From positions 124,001-188,000 of the forward strand of contig CAXXKX010000004.1 of NCBI GenBank assembly GCA_963676655.2: DNA of 64,000 nucleotides. Reading direction: 5' to 3'. Positions within the stretch are counted from its first letter, which is position 1. Each line of letters begins with the position of its first letter. The notes beneath the pieces were generated by a model. It had not been told where the DNA came from and did no database searches. It saw only the letters and a list, made by a program, of their open reading frames with translations. Shown in pieces: positions 33,638 to 41,513 of this stretch. The DNA is from G963676655 sp963676655. Its GTDB lineage: Bacteria > Verrucomicrobiota > Lentisphaeria > Victivallales > Victivallaceae. Made by a program: the position numbers and the translations under genes.

Positions 33638-36184
33638 TTACTTCTTTTTCTTCTTTTTAGGCGGAGCCTCCTTTGTGATTATTTTTTTGAGCTTGATATT
33701 TTTAAAGATATTATCCTTGACTATCGCACTGTTTCCGATATCACAATTATAAAGCCAAATTCCGTTTGCCGGGGTGGTATTGATGGTATTACCGGTTATT
33801 ACCGGCAGAAAACGCCCTTTGCTGCGGCGTTTCCGGGCCGGAATGTTCAAGCCGCTGATCGCGCCGCGCATGATCGCGTATTTCCCGAAATCGCAATTGG
33901 TCAATGTATTGCCGGAAATAAATATTTTTTCAAGTGGAAAGATCGGGTTGGCGTAATAGGCGGCAATCCCGGCGTGATAGGTATTTGTAATTTTGCAGTT
34001 CCGGACCTTGATTTCCGTACCGCTGTTTAGTGAGATGCCTATTCCCTCACGGGTTCCGGTGATTTTGCAGCCGACAATGTCGATAAACATCGGCATTCTG
34101 GCGATGCCGCCTATACTGCTGATATTTATCCCGTGGTCACGGGGGTTGAAAACCTCACAATCTTTGACCGTGACCTGTTGGCTGCCAAAGAGATTAATGC
34201 CGATCTGATTTGAATTTTTAACCGCGCAGTTATAGAGCAAAACGGAGGTACAGGCATCGAAACGCAGGCCGTAGCCAACCGCGTCCAGACTGGTTACTTT
34301 ATCCAATATCACATTCCTGCTGGCGACGATGTCCAGTGGTGAACGATTTTTGCGGTGATAAGATTTCCCGGTCGCTTGCAGCGTCAAGTTGCGAATTACC
34401 ACGTTTTCAAGTCCGATCAGCCGCAGTCCTTCATGGTTCAAAGACGGGAACATCAACACGCTTTTCGCGCCTTCGCCGGAGATCGTGATGTTCTTTTTAT
34501 CTTTTATAAGAACGGTGTGTTTGATACAGGTGAAAGGTAATGTGTCCTGTCCGGGAATTGGCTCAAGCAGGTATTTCCCGGTCGGGATTTTCAATATACC
34601 GCCATCGTCTGGTAGAGCGGCAATGGCCTTCATAAAAGCGGCGGTATCAGACGTTTTTCTGTCTCCCGCTGCTCCGAATTTCCTTACGTCGATAATCGGT
34701 CCAATGCTTTTTAAGGCCGGAACTTTTTGCAATACCGGAGGCTTGGCGGTACGGGCAGCTTTGTAGATGTCGACGTATTCCGGAACTATTTTACTGACTT
34801 GAACTTTTTTTGCTCTCGGCAGCAGTTTGGGGCTGTCCTGCATTGAAACCGGTTTGTCGACCGCGTTGTTTTGAAAAAGCGTATTCGTTATACTGCCGCG
34901 CATAAAAATGCTACCTGCCAAATTGCCGGCAATCGTGTTATCCGCAAGTTTACAGTTTTTCATCGATCCGCCGTTCTTGATACTGAAGTACAGTCCGTAC
35001 TCGAGGCAACCCTCGATCCGGTTCCCGGCAAAAACAATATCGTCGGCTTTCGGTTTTTTGAAAAAAGCAATACCGTTCGTGCCGGAACCGAAAATTTTAT
35101 TATTGATTATTTCAATATCTTTTACTGCGGCCAGACAGGATATCGCGCCGTAGCGGCGACTTCCTTTCAGGTTATTTGACGCAATTCCCTGAAGATCCGA
35201 TCTAATAAAAGTGTTGCCGGCTATTGTAAAATCAGTGCAGCCGTAACCAGTCTTTCTGTTTTGCCTTAAATCGTGCAGCAGGACCGAGGCGGAACATTGC
35301 GACTCGACCCAGTTGCCGATTACTTTGTGTCCTTTGCCGCTGATGGCGATGCCGCGCCCCCAGCCCCGGTCGTAAACAACCGTATTATAAAGGAAGGCAT
35401 TGTTAATTGCCGGTCCGGATTTCATTTCCAAACCGGAAAAACTGTCGTCGTTACTCCATTCCACGTAATTGTAGGCGGCGACCGTGTCGCATGACGAATC
35501 GAATTTGATGGCGTCGGCCCCAGTGTTCCTGACATCACAGTCAACCACCCAGGCGTTGGAGTTGTCGCCCCAGAAACAGATCGGAATCCGTCCCTGGTCA
35601 CAGGTCACGTTGATAACTTGCACTCCTCTATTATTGGCGAAAGCCAGGTCAAACACGCCTTCGGCCATTCTTGGACTGCGCATTCCGAAAAACGGAAATG
35701 TCGAGAAACTAAGGTCGCGGAACGAGATATTTTCAGAATCCCTGACCATCCATAAATAAGGAGCGGGATCTCCCGGATATTTAACTCCGTCGTATTCGGT
35801 AATGATAATAGTCTTTTCCGGCCCGGCCCCGACGAAATGGATATTTTTTAAACCTGTGATGAGCCATGAATACCGGTCGTCAAATTTTTTATGATCCGAT
35901 ATGGGGTTTTTGAAACGGTATTTCCCGGCCGGAATATAAACGATTCCGCCGCCTTTGGCCGCAAGTTTCTCGACCGCTTTTTTGAATGCCGGTCCGACCA
36001 GTTTTTTTCCGCTGTTGTCCGCCCCGCAGTCAACTACATTGACTAACTGCATTTTATCCCAGTTCAGGCGCGGCATCTTTTCCAATCCTTTACGGGAATA
36101 AAACGCATTAGAAAGGTTGGTTACTTGAGCTGTTGCAAGTGAAACATACAGGCACAGTCCGAGTGCGCCGATAATTGACCGCAT
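33638..36184 (-). CDS. Secreted double beta-helix protein, pectate-lyase superfamily (paralogue 2)
   Basis: An 848-residue paralogue of the neighbouring protein, with signal peptide IGALGLCLYVSLATAQ. The same blocks recur: SRKGLEKMPRLNWDKMQLVN, VINVTCDQGRIPICFWG, the second helix entry IDVRKFGAAGDRKTSDTAAF and GLRFDACTSVLL. The region around residues 300-480 is the least conserved and may set substrate differences. It also ends in a lysine tail (EAPPKKKKKK). It is the first enzyme gene of the operon, 27 bases after the pseudopilin gene. Specific activity cannot be assigned. Confidence 0.82.
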   Translation of the reverse strand: MRSIIGALGLCLYVSLATAQVTNLSNAFYSRKGLEKMPRLNWDKMQLVNVVDCGADNSGKKLVGPAFKKAVEKLAAKGGGIVYIPAGKYRFKNPISDHKKFDDRYSWLITGLKNIHFVGAGPEKTIIITEYDGVKYPGDPAPYLWMVRDSENISFRDLSFSTFPFFGMRSPRMAEGVFDLAFANNRGVQVINVTCDQGRIPICFWGDNSNAWVVDCDVRNTGADAIKFDSSCDTVAAYNYVEWSNDDSFSGLEMKSGPAINNAFLYNTVVYDRGWGRGIAISGKGHKVIGNWVESQCSASVLLHDLRQNRKTGYGCTDFTIAGNTFIRSDLQGIASNNLKGSRRYGAISCLAAVKDIEIINNKIFGSGTNGIAFFKKPKADDIVFAGNRIEGCLEYGLYFSIKNGGSMKNCKLADNTIAGNLAGSIFMRGSITNTLFQNNAVDKPVSMQDSPKLLPRAKKVQVSKIVPEYVDIYKAARTAKPPVLQKVPALKSIGPIIDVRKFGAAGDRKTSDTAAFMKAIAALPDDGGILKIPTGKYLLEPIPGQDTLPFTCIKHTVLIKDKKNITISGEGAKSVLMFPSLNHEGLRLIGLENVVIRNLTLQATGKSYHRKNRSPLDIVASRNVILDKVTSLDAVGYGLRFDACTSVLLYNCAVKNSNQIGINLFGSQQVTVKDCEVFNPRDHGINISSIGGIARMPMFIDIVGCKITGTREGIGISLNSGTEIKVRNCKITNTYHAGIAAYYANPIFPLEKIFISGNTLTNCDFGKYAIMRGAISGLNIPARKRRSKGRFLPVITGNTINTTPANGIWLYNCDIGNSAIVKDNIFKNIKLKKIITKEAPPKKKKKK

Positions 36185-36211
36185 GATAGTTAGTTCTTTC
36201 TGTTAATCGAT

Positions 36212-36940
36212 TTAGTTAACCGGCAATATGATTGTTTCGTAAGGAGAATCGTAGACGCGACCCTTGTAGAGATAGCCATAACGCTGTTTGTCCATAATCG
36301 CATGACCGTCGACAAAGAGCATGCCGCCGCGTCCACTGTGATTGAGCCCGAAACAGTCCTGGTTGGCCATGCCTTTGCCTGAAAACAGATCAGCGCCGCT
36401 TGACGTCAATCCCGTCTTCTGCAAAGAGTCGAATAGCAGCAGAAATTCTGACGGACTGCGATCATGATATACTTGACTGGCAATGCCTTGAGAGGCATTG
36501 CCGGTATCCTGCATTTTTGAGCCGAACAGTTTGAAAAACGTAGAGTATGTAACAGAACCGCTCTTGCAGCCGCGCATTGAATAAACCATGATCGGCTTTT
36601 TCCATACTTTTGGATAGGCTTCAGGACAAACCAGTGCATAGGGCCTGTCTTTTTTGGGCTCTGGTAAATAGTTATTTTCGATCATGGTTTTCGACCAGTA
36701 TCTGTCGCTGCTGGTAGAGTAGTAGGAGGGGCTTGCTTCAGGCGTGTAATCGCCGGAATCTCCCATATAAAGCGCGATTGCGCTGCCGGCTTGTTTAAGG
36801 TTGTTGAGGCAGGTTGCCGATTTTGCTTTGTCCCGGGCTTTGTTCAAGGCCGGCAGCAGCATCGAGGCGAGGATGGCGATGATTGCGATTACGACCAGGA
36901 GTTCAATCAGTGTGAATTGTTGGTTTTGGCGACTTTTCAT
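36212..36940 (-). CDS. Pseudopilin-like protein with H-x9-DG domain (locus III)
   Basis: A 242-residue protein with leader MKSRQNQQ then FTLIELLVVIAIIA and ASMLLPALNKARDKAKSATC. H-SGRGGMLFV-DG is an exact H-x9-DG match. The residue before F is Gln instead of Gly. The start at 36940 is supported by AGAAGGAGAAAG just upstream. It is the second gene of the operon, 49 bases after the GntR regulator and directly before the two beta-helix proteins, the position expected for a surface glycan-handling component of locus III. Confidence 0.87.
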   Translation of the reverse strand: MKSRQNQQFTLIELLVVIAIIAILASMLLPALNKARDKAKSATCLNNLKQAGSAIALYMGDSGDYTPEASPSYYSTSSDRYWSKTMIENNYLPEPKKDRPYALVCPEAYPKVWKKPIMVYSMRGCKSGSVTYSTFFKLFGSKMQDTGNASQGIASQVYHDRSPSEFLLLFDSLQKTGLTSSGADLFSGKGMANQDCFGLNHSGRGGMLFVDGHAIMDKQRYGYLYKGRVYDSPYETIILPVN

Positions 36941-36989
36941 TTCTTTCTCCTTCTTCTTGACTGTTTTGACTACTATAAGAACAATTAAT

Positions 36990-38054
36990 TTAATTGACTA
37001 CAATACCTTTGTCGCCGGTTGATTCCCCCAGGAATAATTGGGGGCTGTCAGGCTCCAGCAGAATCGATCCGTCCCATTCGATGTCGGACTGTTTCATCCA
37101 TTCGATGGTCAAAGAGAGATAGTTTCTTACGTCCTTCCCCTCCAAACTGGTGATTGATGGCTGGAGATAGCGGTTCATTTCCTCACCGTTGACTGCTGAT
37201 ATCAAAACGTCTTTTCCCACTTTTAACCCGGCATCGGTGCAGGCGCGGCTGGTTCCGATTGCCCCGGTGATGCTGCAGCAGAACAAGGCCTGAGGTTTGC
37301 GCTTTGCCTTTTTCAGGTAATCCGCAGTCAGTTTGTAAGCATTTTGCACCGCATAGGTTGACGGCTTGATATCCGAGGTAATCAAATCTCCGTCTACCTG
37401 GTTCAACCGCCGCCAGAGATTCCATTCCCTGATCCGCAGTTCAGTGGATGAATTCATAGGTTGGCCGCAAACGCATTCGACCCGTTTCATACCTTTGGTT
37501 TTGTAAATGTCCAGCAACCGGCGGATATGCGAAGCCGGGAACGGGTTGATCGAGACGATTCCCGCCCAGCTGTAATCATGTCCCAGGATAACCAGCTTGG
37601 GACAATTGGTCATGCGTTCAACCAGTTTACCCGGAAAAGTCTGGGCTCCCGGCAGCATAAATACTCCGTCGAAGTTTTCTATAGCTTCGATTATCGCCGG
37701 GTCGTCGTCATGGACATAGTCGATCGGACGCAGGCTTGCGCCATGGCGAGCCACCTCCTTTTCAAGGTTGTTGCGCCATATCTGCAATTCGGATGACGGC
37801 CATGACGGGGCCAGAAAAGCAAGTTTGGTTTCCGCCGCCTTGATCGAGTCGCAAATCTCAATCCGCCCGTTGTCTTTGCGTTTGAGAATACCGCGTTCGA
37901 TCAGATGGGTAATTGCTTTGCGGGCGGTCATTCTGGACACTCCGATTTCCGTCGCCATGCGGTTTTCGGTCGGCAGTTCCTGATTGTAATAATCGCCGTG
38001 ACTGATGCGTTTTTCCAGCAGTTCGGATATTTGCTTGTATTTTGCCAATCTCAA
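36990..38054 (-). CDS. GntR-type HTH regulator with LacI-like sugar-binding domain (locus III)
   Basis: A 354-residue AraR-like chimera. Residues 1-70 are the GntR winged helix (YYNQELPTENRMATEIGVSRMTARKAITHLIERGILKRKDNGR) and the rest is a LacI-type effector domain (KLAFLAPSWPS, FDGVFMLPGAQ, KPQALFCCSITGAIGTSRACTDAGLKVG). It is the first gene of the nine-gene minus-strand operon and is the likely repressor of the whole unit. A perfect 8-base-arm palindrome lies 54-72 bases upstream of its ATG. Confidence 0.88.
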   Translation of the reverse strand: MRLAKYKQISELLEKRISHGDYYNQELPTENRMATEIGVSRMTARKAITHLIERGILKRKDNGRIEICDSIKAAETKLAFLAPSWPSSELQIWRNNLEKEVARHGASLRPIDYVHDDDPAIIEAIENFDGVFMLPGAQTFPGKLVERMTNCPKLVILGHDYSWAGIVSINPFPASHIRRLLDIYKTKGMKRVECVCGQPMNSSTELRIREWNLWRRLNQVDGDLITSDIKPSTYAVQNAYKLTADYLKKAKRKPQALFCCSITGAIGTSRACTDAGLKVGKDVLISAVNGEEMNRYLQPSITSLEGKDVRNYLSLTIEWMKQSDIEWDGSILLEPDSPQLFLGESTGDKGIVVN

Positions 38055-38107
38055 TCCTTTTTATTATCAAGAAGTGAATTATACAAATAAACAATTGATG
38101 TTAATAT

Positions 38108-38126
38108 TTATACAATTATTGTATAA
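38108..38126. promoter_or_regulatory. Palindromic operator candidate of locus III
   Basis: TTATACAATTATTGTATAA has perfect 8-base arms around a 3-base centre. It lies in the AT-rich promoter zone just upstream of the GntR/LacI-type regulator gene and is a plausible autoregulatory site for the operon. Confidence 0.55.
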
Positions 38127-38192
38127 CTTTATTATATATGATTGATTAAAAAAAAGCAACAGGCAAAAGGAAAAAATTCAAAAAAAACATGA

Positions 38193-38519
38193 TTAACAGC
38201 GTAATCGGTTAGTCGATATCCCATGGGCATTGAAGACAAGAAATCAAGCAGCATCATTTGTAATCGGTCGGTCGGCAGGCCAGCAACTCATGCTCTCCGT
38301 TCAACGTCTTTGATTTAAGCAGCTACGCGCTTGAAATCAATGACATCACTTCGAGCAAAATGATGTTACTGCGTCATGCGTTGCATGACAAATGCGCTTT
38401 GCTTACTTTCGCCTCCGGCGACCAGCATCTCGTTGCTGGACCACGCCCGCGTACGACGCGGTGCGGTATAACTGCTACGCAGAGTTTTTATAAAATGGAC
38501 TGACCGATTACTTAACAGC
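38193..38519. mobile_element. 311-bp IS66-like non-autonomous element with 8-bp target duplication
   Basis: The element spans 38201-38511. Its ends are GTAATCGGTTAGTC (38201-38214) and the inverted GACTGACCGATTAC (38498-38511), 13 of 14 bases matching. It is flanked by perfect direct repeats TTAACAGC (38193-38200 and 38512-38519). Ends beginning GTAA and an 8-bp target duplication are the known marks of the IS66 family. No transposase frame fits inside. The interior is rich in hairpins, for example CCAGCA/TGCTGG, TTGATTT-AAGC/GCTT-GAAATCAA and GTCATGC/GCATGAC. A third end-like sequence, GTAATCGGTCGGTC, lies at 38260-38273. Confidence 0.85.
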
Positions 38520-38654
38520 AAAAGAAAACAGGTAGACTATGTCAAAAACACCCATGTTTTATATGTTGTTTAATTGTTTTGTTATTAATTGTTTATGTCT
38601 TATTATCAAATCACATAATGATAATTTATCAATAATAATATCCGGATGAAAAAT

Positions 38655-38690
38655 AAAAAATCCCGGACTCGATAGACAGACCGGGATAAT
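38655..38690 (-). terminator. Intrinsic terminator after the FAD oxidoreductase gene
   Basis: On the minus strand TCCCGG and CCGGGA (38681-38686 and 38661-38666) form a stem and are followed by a T-rich tail, 18 bases after the stop at 38705. Confidence 0.65.
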
Positions 38691-38704
38691 ATAGATATAG
38701 CTGT

Positions 38705-40267
38705 TTATTCGAGATTGGTTCCGACGTCGCCGCCGGTATCGGTATAACCGTCGCTGCGCGACTGCAGATATTTCTGCATGTTTTCCTGTTCGATTTCACT
38801 TACGTCGAGTACGTATTCGGCCCGTTTGTCCTGCCGGAGTTCGGTGGTCGCCTGACCACTGGCATTCTTCTCCGGAAAAATCAGGTCGTCAGGCTTGATC
38901 TTGATATCGGTGGAGACTCCGCCTAAACCGAATTTCGGGTCATTTTCCAGATTGACGCCCATTTCAACCAGACGTTTCCGCAGTTTCTGCACATTGAGCG
39001 CGCGCGGTGTAACGCCGTCTTTGAGCGATAACGCGGCGGCGGTTCCGGCGGCTTGTCCCATGTTCAGGCACTCCAGTACCAGACGGTTACCGCTCTGCGC
39101 CATAAAGTCGGATGAGAAATTACGTCCGGCCACCAGCAGATTATCGACTTTCAATGTAACCAGTGCGCGGTACGGCACTTCGCGCCAGTTGCCCGGATTG
39201 ACATAACGTTTTTCATCTTCACCTTCGGCGTTTTTACGAACGATATGCTTGAGGTGTCCGACTTCGGTCGGATGATGGGCGTCAAAGGCGTGCATGCCGC
39301 GCATGATCGCGTCATCGAATCGTGAACCGTTGACCAAGTCGTCACCGGTCATTTTGTATTCGCACATGATCCGGCGGGAATCACGAACTCCCAGCATCGG
39401 GGCGGTATCGATCAGCCAGGCGTTTTTGAAGCCCGGAATCCGTCTTTTACAGAATTCGATCACCCACTGGCATTGCTGGCGCTGTTCTACCAGTTGGCGG
39501 GTCAGGTCCTCGCCGTCCAGGCAGCGGCATTTGCGGCTGTGGGCGTAACAGATGAACAGTTCCTGATGCTTCGGATCGCGTCCGGGAACCTTGACCACCC
39601 AGTTGACTCGTTTATCGATCATATAAGGATATTCGCCGGTTTCGACCGCTTCTTTGATCTGTTCCAGCCAGTAGGTTGACATCCTTGGAACCGTGGCGTA
39701 TTCTTCCATGTCGACATTGCCGACATGCATGACCAGCGAGGTCGCCTGATTGTAATTATTCAGCTCGGGACATCCTACTTCGTACGGGACACCGGCGAAA
39801 GCGGAAACGTCACCGTCGCCGGAAGCGTCGATTACCCGTTTGGCTTTGATCGCCTGGATGCCGCCTTTGTTAAAGATAACTACGCCGGTGATCTTACCGT
39901 CTTCGACAATCGAGTCGATAACCGAGGTGTTGTAAAGCAGTTGGACGCCATCTTTCAACAACATCTGCTCGAGGATCACTTTGGTTTTTTCAGTATCGAC
40001 AAAACGCCCTTGAACCCCGCCGATCTGCTGCAAAACATGGAACAGTTCATATGCGATTCCTTCGATATAGCTGAATTTCAGGGCCACATAACCCATTGTT
40101 ACCAGGCCGCCGAGGGCGGATTGCTGTTCGACCAGCATGGTTTCCGCGCCGTTCCGGGCTGAACACAAAGCCGCGCCGAAACCGGCGTAACCGCCGCCAA
40201 CTACCAGAACATCCACCTCTTTTACCACGGGAATTTCCCGCTCTTTCATACAAATTGAAGCCGTCAT
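38705..40267 (-). CDS. FAD-dependent oxidoreductase (FAD_oxidored family)
   Basis: Start taken at 40267 because AAAGGA is then 8 bases away; a second ATG two codons upstream would be too close to it. About 520 residues, no signal peptide. The FAD site is VDVLVVGGGYAGFGAALCSARNGAETMLVE near the N-terminus, with ALGGLVTMG following, and GKITGVVIFNKGGIQAIKAKRVIDASGDGDVSAFAG the second FAD-contact region. VRDSRRIMCEYKMTGDD and the C-terminal VAGRNFSSDFMAQSGNRLVLECLNMGQAAGTAAALS are typical of this PVC-rich family. Reaction unknown; probably oxidation of a sugar or related carbon compound. The IclR gene 78 bases upstream is a likely regulator. Confidence 0.85.
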   Translation of the reverse strand: MTASICMKEREIPVVKEVDVLVVGGGYAGFGAALCSARNGAETMLVEQQSALGGLVTMGYVALKFSYIEGIAYELFHVLQQIGGVQGRFVDTEKTKVILEQMLLKDGVQLLYNTSVIDSIVEDGKITGVVIFNKGGIQAIKAKRVIDASGDGDVSAFAGVPYEVGCPELNNYNQATSLVMHVGNVDMEEYATVPRMSTYWLEQIKEAVETGEYPYMIDKRVNWVVKVPGRDPKHQELFICYAHSRKCRCLDGEDLTRQLVEQRQQCQWVIEFCKRRIPGFKNAWLIDTAPMLGVRDSRRIMCEYKMTGDDLVNGSRFDDAIMRGMHAFDAHHPTEVGHLKHIVRKNAEGEDEKRYVNPGNWREVPYRALVTLKVDNLLVAGRNFSSDFMAQSGNRLVLECLNMGQAAGTAAALSLKDGVTPRALNVQKLRKRLVEMGVNLENDPKFGLGGVSTDIKIKPDDLIFPEKNASGQATTELRQDKRAEYVLDVSEIEQENMQKYLQSRSDGYTDTGGDVGTNLE

Positions 40268-40345
40268 AACCATATTCCTTTCTTTTCAGGTTTTGACCGT
40301 TTTCATATATTTTTTATATTTGTTAAAACAGATTGCTTCTGTGTA

Positions 40346-41080
40346 TTAATCAATATCCTGCAAATCAGCGGACAAATGTCGAGCGGCGTTGCGAAGCGCT
40401 TTTTCAATCTTTTCCGCGTGTTCGCCATGGTATCTGAAGCCCGGTACGCTGATTCCGAGCGCCAGTTGTTCCCCGGCAACCGGAACCGCGATAAAAACCG
40501 CCTGTCCGTCCACGCTTTTTCTAAAGTCGATTCCGGCTTCCCGAATCTTGCGCAGTTCGTCTTCCAGATCCTCCCGGCTGTTTATGCCGGGCCAGTCTTC
40601 CGGTTCCGGCAGTCCCACGATGTTAATGATCTTGTCGCGCAGATTCCGGGAGGCGTGGGCCAGCAGAACGTGTCCGGTGGCATTGCGGTAGAATTTCATT
40701 TCACCCAGCACCCGGTCGTTAATCCTGACTGTCTGGTTGGAGTGGATCAGCAGTAATTGCCGGTACTCGGTTCCGGAAATAGCGGCCACGGTTACCGATT
40801 CATTCAGTTCCGCAACCAGATTTTCCGCTGCCGTTGTTATCAGGGATCGGGCATTTTCTTCGTTGCGGCGTGCTTTTGTCAGTTCAAACAGCATTGGCCC
40901 CAGATGATAACGGTTATCTGAGCTTTTGTCGAGGAAGCCTACTTCAACCATTGATTTCAGCGTTAGATAAAGAGCCGGCTTTTTCATGCCGGTGGCCAGG
41001 GTCAACTCTTTCAGTGAGCAGGGTTCATTTTCACTTATCAGTCGCATTATCAATGCCGTTTTCTCAATTACCGATCCCAT
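40346..41080 (-). CDS. IclR-family transcriptional regulator
   Basis: A 244-residue protein with N-terminal winged helix (CSLKELTLATGMKKPALYLTLKSMVEVGFLDKSSDNRYHLGP, about 21-62) and C-terminal effector domain containing LLLIHSNQTVRINDRVLGEMKFYRNATGHVLLAHA and GQAVFIAVPVAGEQLALGISVPGF. IclR proteins sense small carbon metabolites and often repress a neighbouring catabolic gene; here that is the FAD oxidoreductase gene on the same strand. The AT-rich near-palindrome at 41108-41134 in front of it may be its operator. Confidence 0.87.
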   Translation of the reverse strand: MGSVIEKTALIMRLISENEPCSLKELTLATGMKKPALYLTLKSMVEVGFLDKSSDNRYHLGPMLFELTKARRNEENARSLITTAAENLVAELNESVTVAAISGTEYRQLLLIHSNQTVRINDRVLGEMKFYRNATGHVLLAHASRNLRDKIINIVGLPEPEDWPGINSREDLEDELRKIREAGIDFRKSVDGQAVFIAVPVAGEQLALGISVPGFRYHGEHAEKIEKALRNAARHLSADLQDID

Positions 41081-41107
41081 TATTGACCCTTTGTTTAAAA
41101 TAATTAA

Positions 41108-41134
41108 ACGTATTTAATATATTTAAATATACGT
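41108..41134. promoter_or_regulatory. AT-rich palindrome in front of the IclR gene
   Basis: The 27 bases begin ACGTAT and end ATACGT, with TTTAA/TTAAA inside, centred about 40 bases upstream of the IclR start. Possible autoregulatory site or AT-rich promoter element. Confidence 0.35.
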
Positions 41135-41189
41135 GTTGGAATTGAGATGTCAACCTTTGCAAAAAAGTTTTTTAAAGTATTTTGCGATT

Positions 41190-41375
41190 TTCAGGGGTTG
41201 CCTTAAAAATAAAAGATGATATATTCCTGCTAACAAGTTCCGCTGTGAAACGGAAGTACGGTGAAACTCCGTCGCAGACGCGCTACTGTAACCGAAAATT
41301 ATTCCTGCCAATGTCACTGTGAAAATGGGAAGGCGTTGAAAACCAGGTTCGGAAGCCAGGAGACGACACAGTGGA
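41190..41375 (+). ncRNA. Cobalamin (B12) riboswitch upstream of metE
   Basis: All main sequence marks of the cobalamin aptamer occur in order: GGTTGCC near 41196, the core ACGGTGAAACTCCGTCGC (from 41258) followed by GCTACTGTAA (41282-41291), CACTGTGAAAATGGGAAGGCG (about 41315-41335), and the B12 box AGCCAGGAGAC (41354-41364). The stretch from 41376 to 41513 would be the expression platform and includes a CTGTCTcgcgaACAGAC hairpin. In this class, cobalamin binding lowers expression of the downstream gene, here the B12-independent methionine synthase. Confidence 0.93.
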
Positions 41376-41513
41376 GAAGAGCATGACTGTCTCGCGAACA
41401 GACGGGCAAACGCAATAGCGGGGGAACCTTTTCAGGCACTTCCGTCCTTGCTTGTTCCACTTCGAGATGTTGATGCTCCTTTTCATTCTAAAAAAAAGAA
41501 AGGAGACAACAGA

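Larger units (their letters stand above)
38055..38704. other. 650-base intergenic region upstream of locus III
   Basis: Contains the operator palindrome (38108-38126), the IS66-like element (38201-38511), an AT-rich spacer (38520-38660) and the terminator of the FAD oxidoreductase gene (38655-38690). No supported gene. Confidence 0.7.

Noticed and set aside
30976..36184. The two beta-helix genes as one gene broken by a frameshift
   Set aside because: Each has its own signal peptide, complete domain set and lysine-tail end; they are tandem paralogues.
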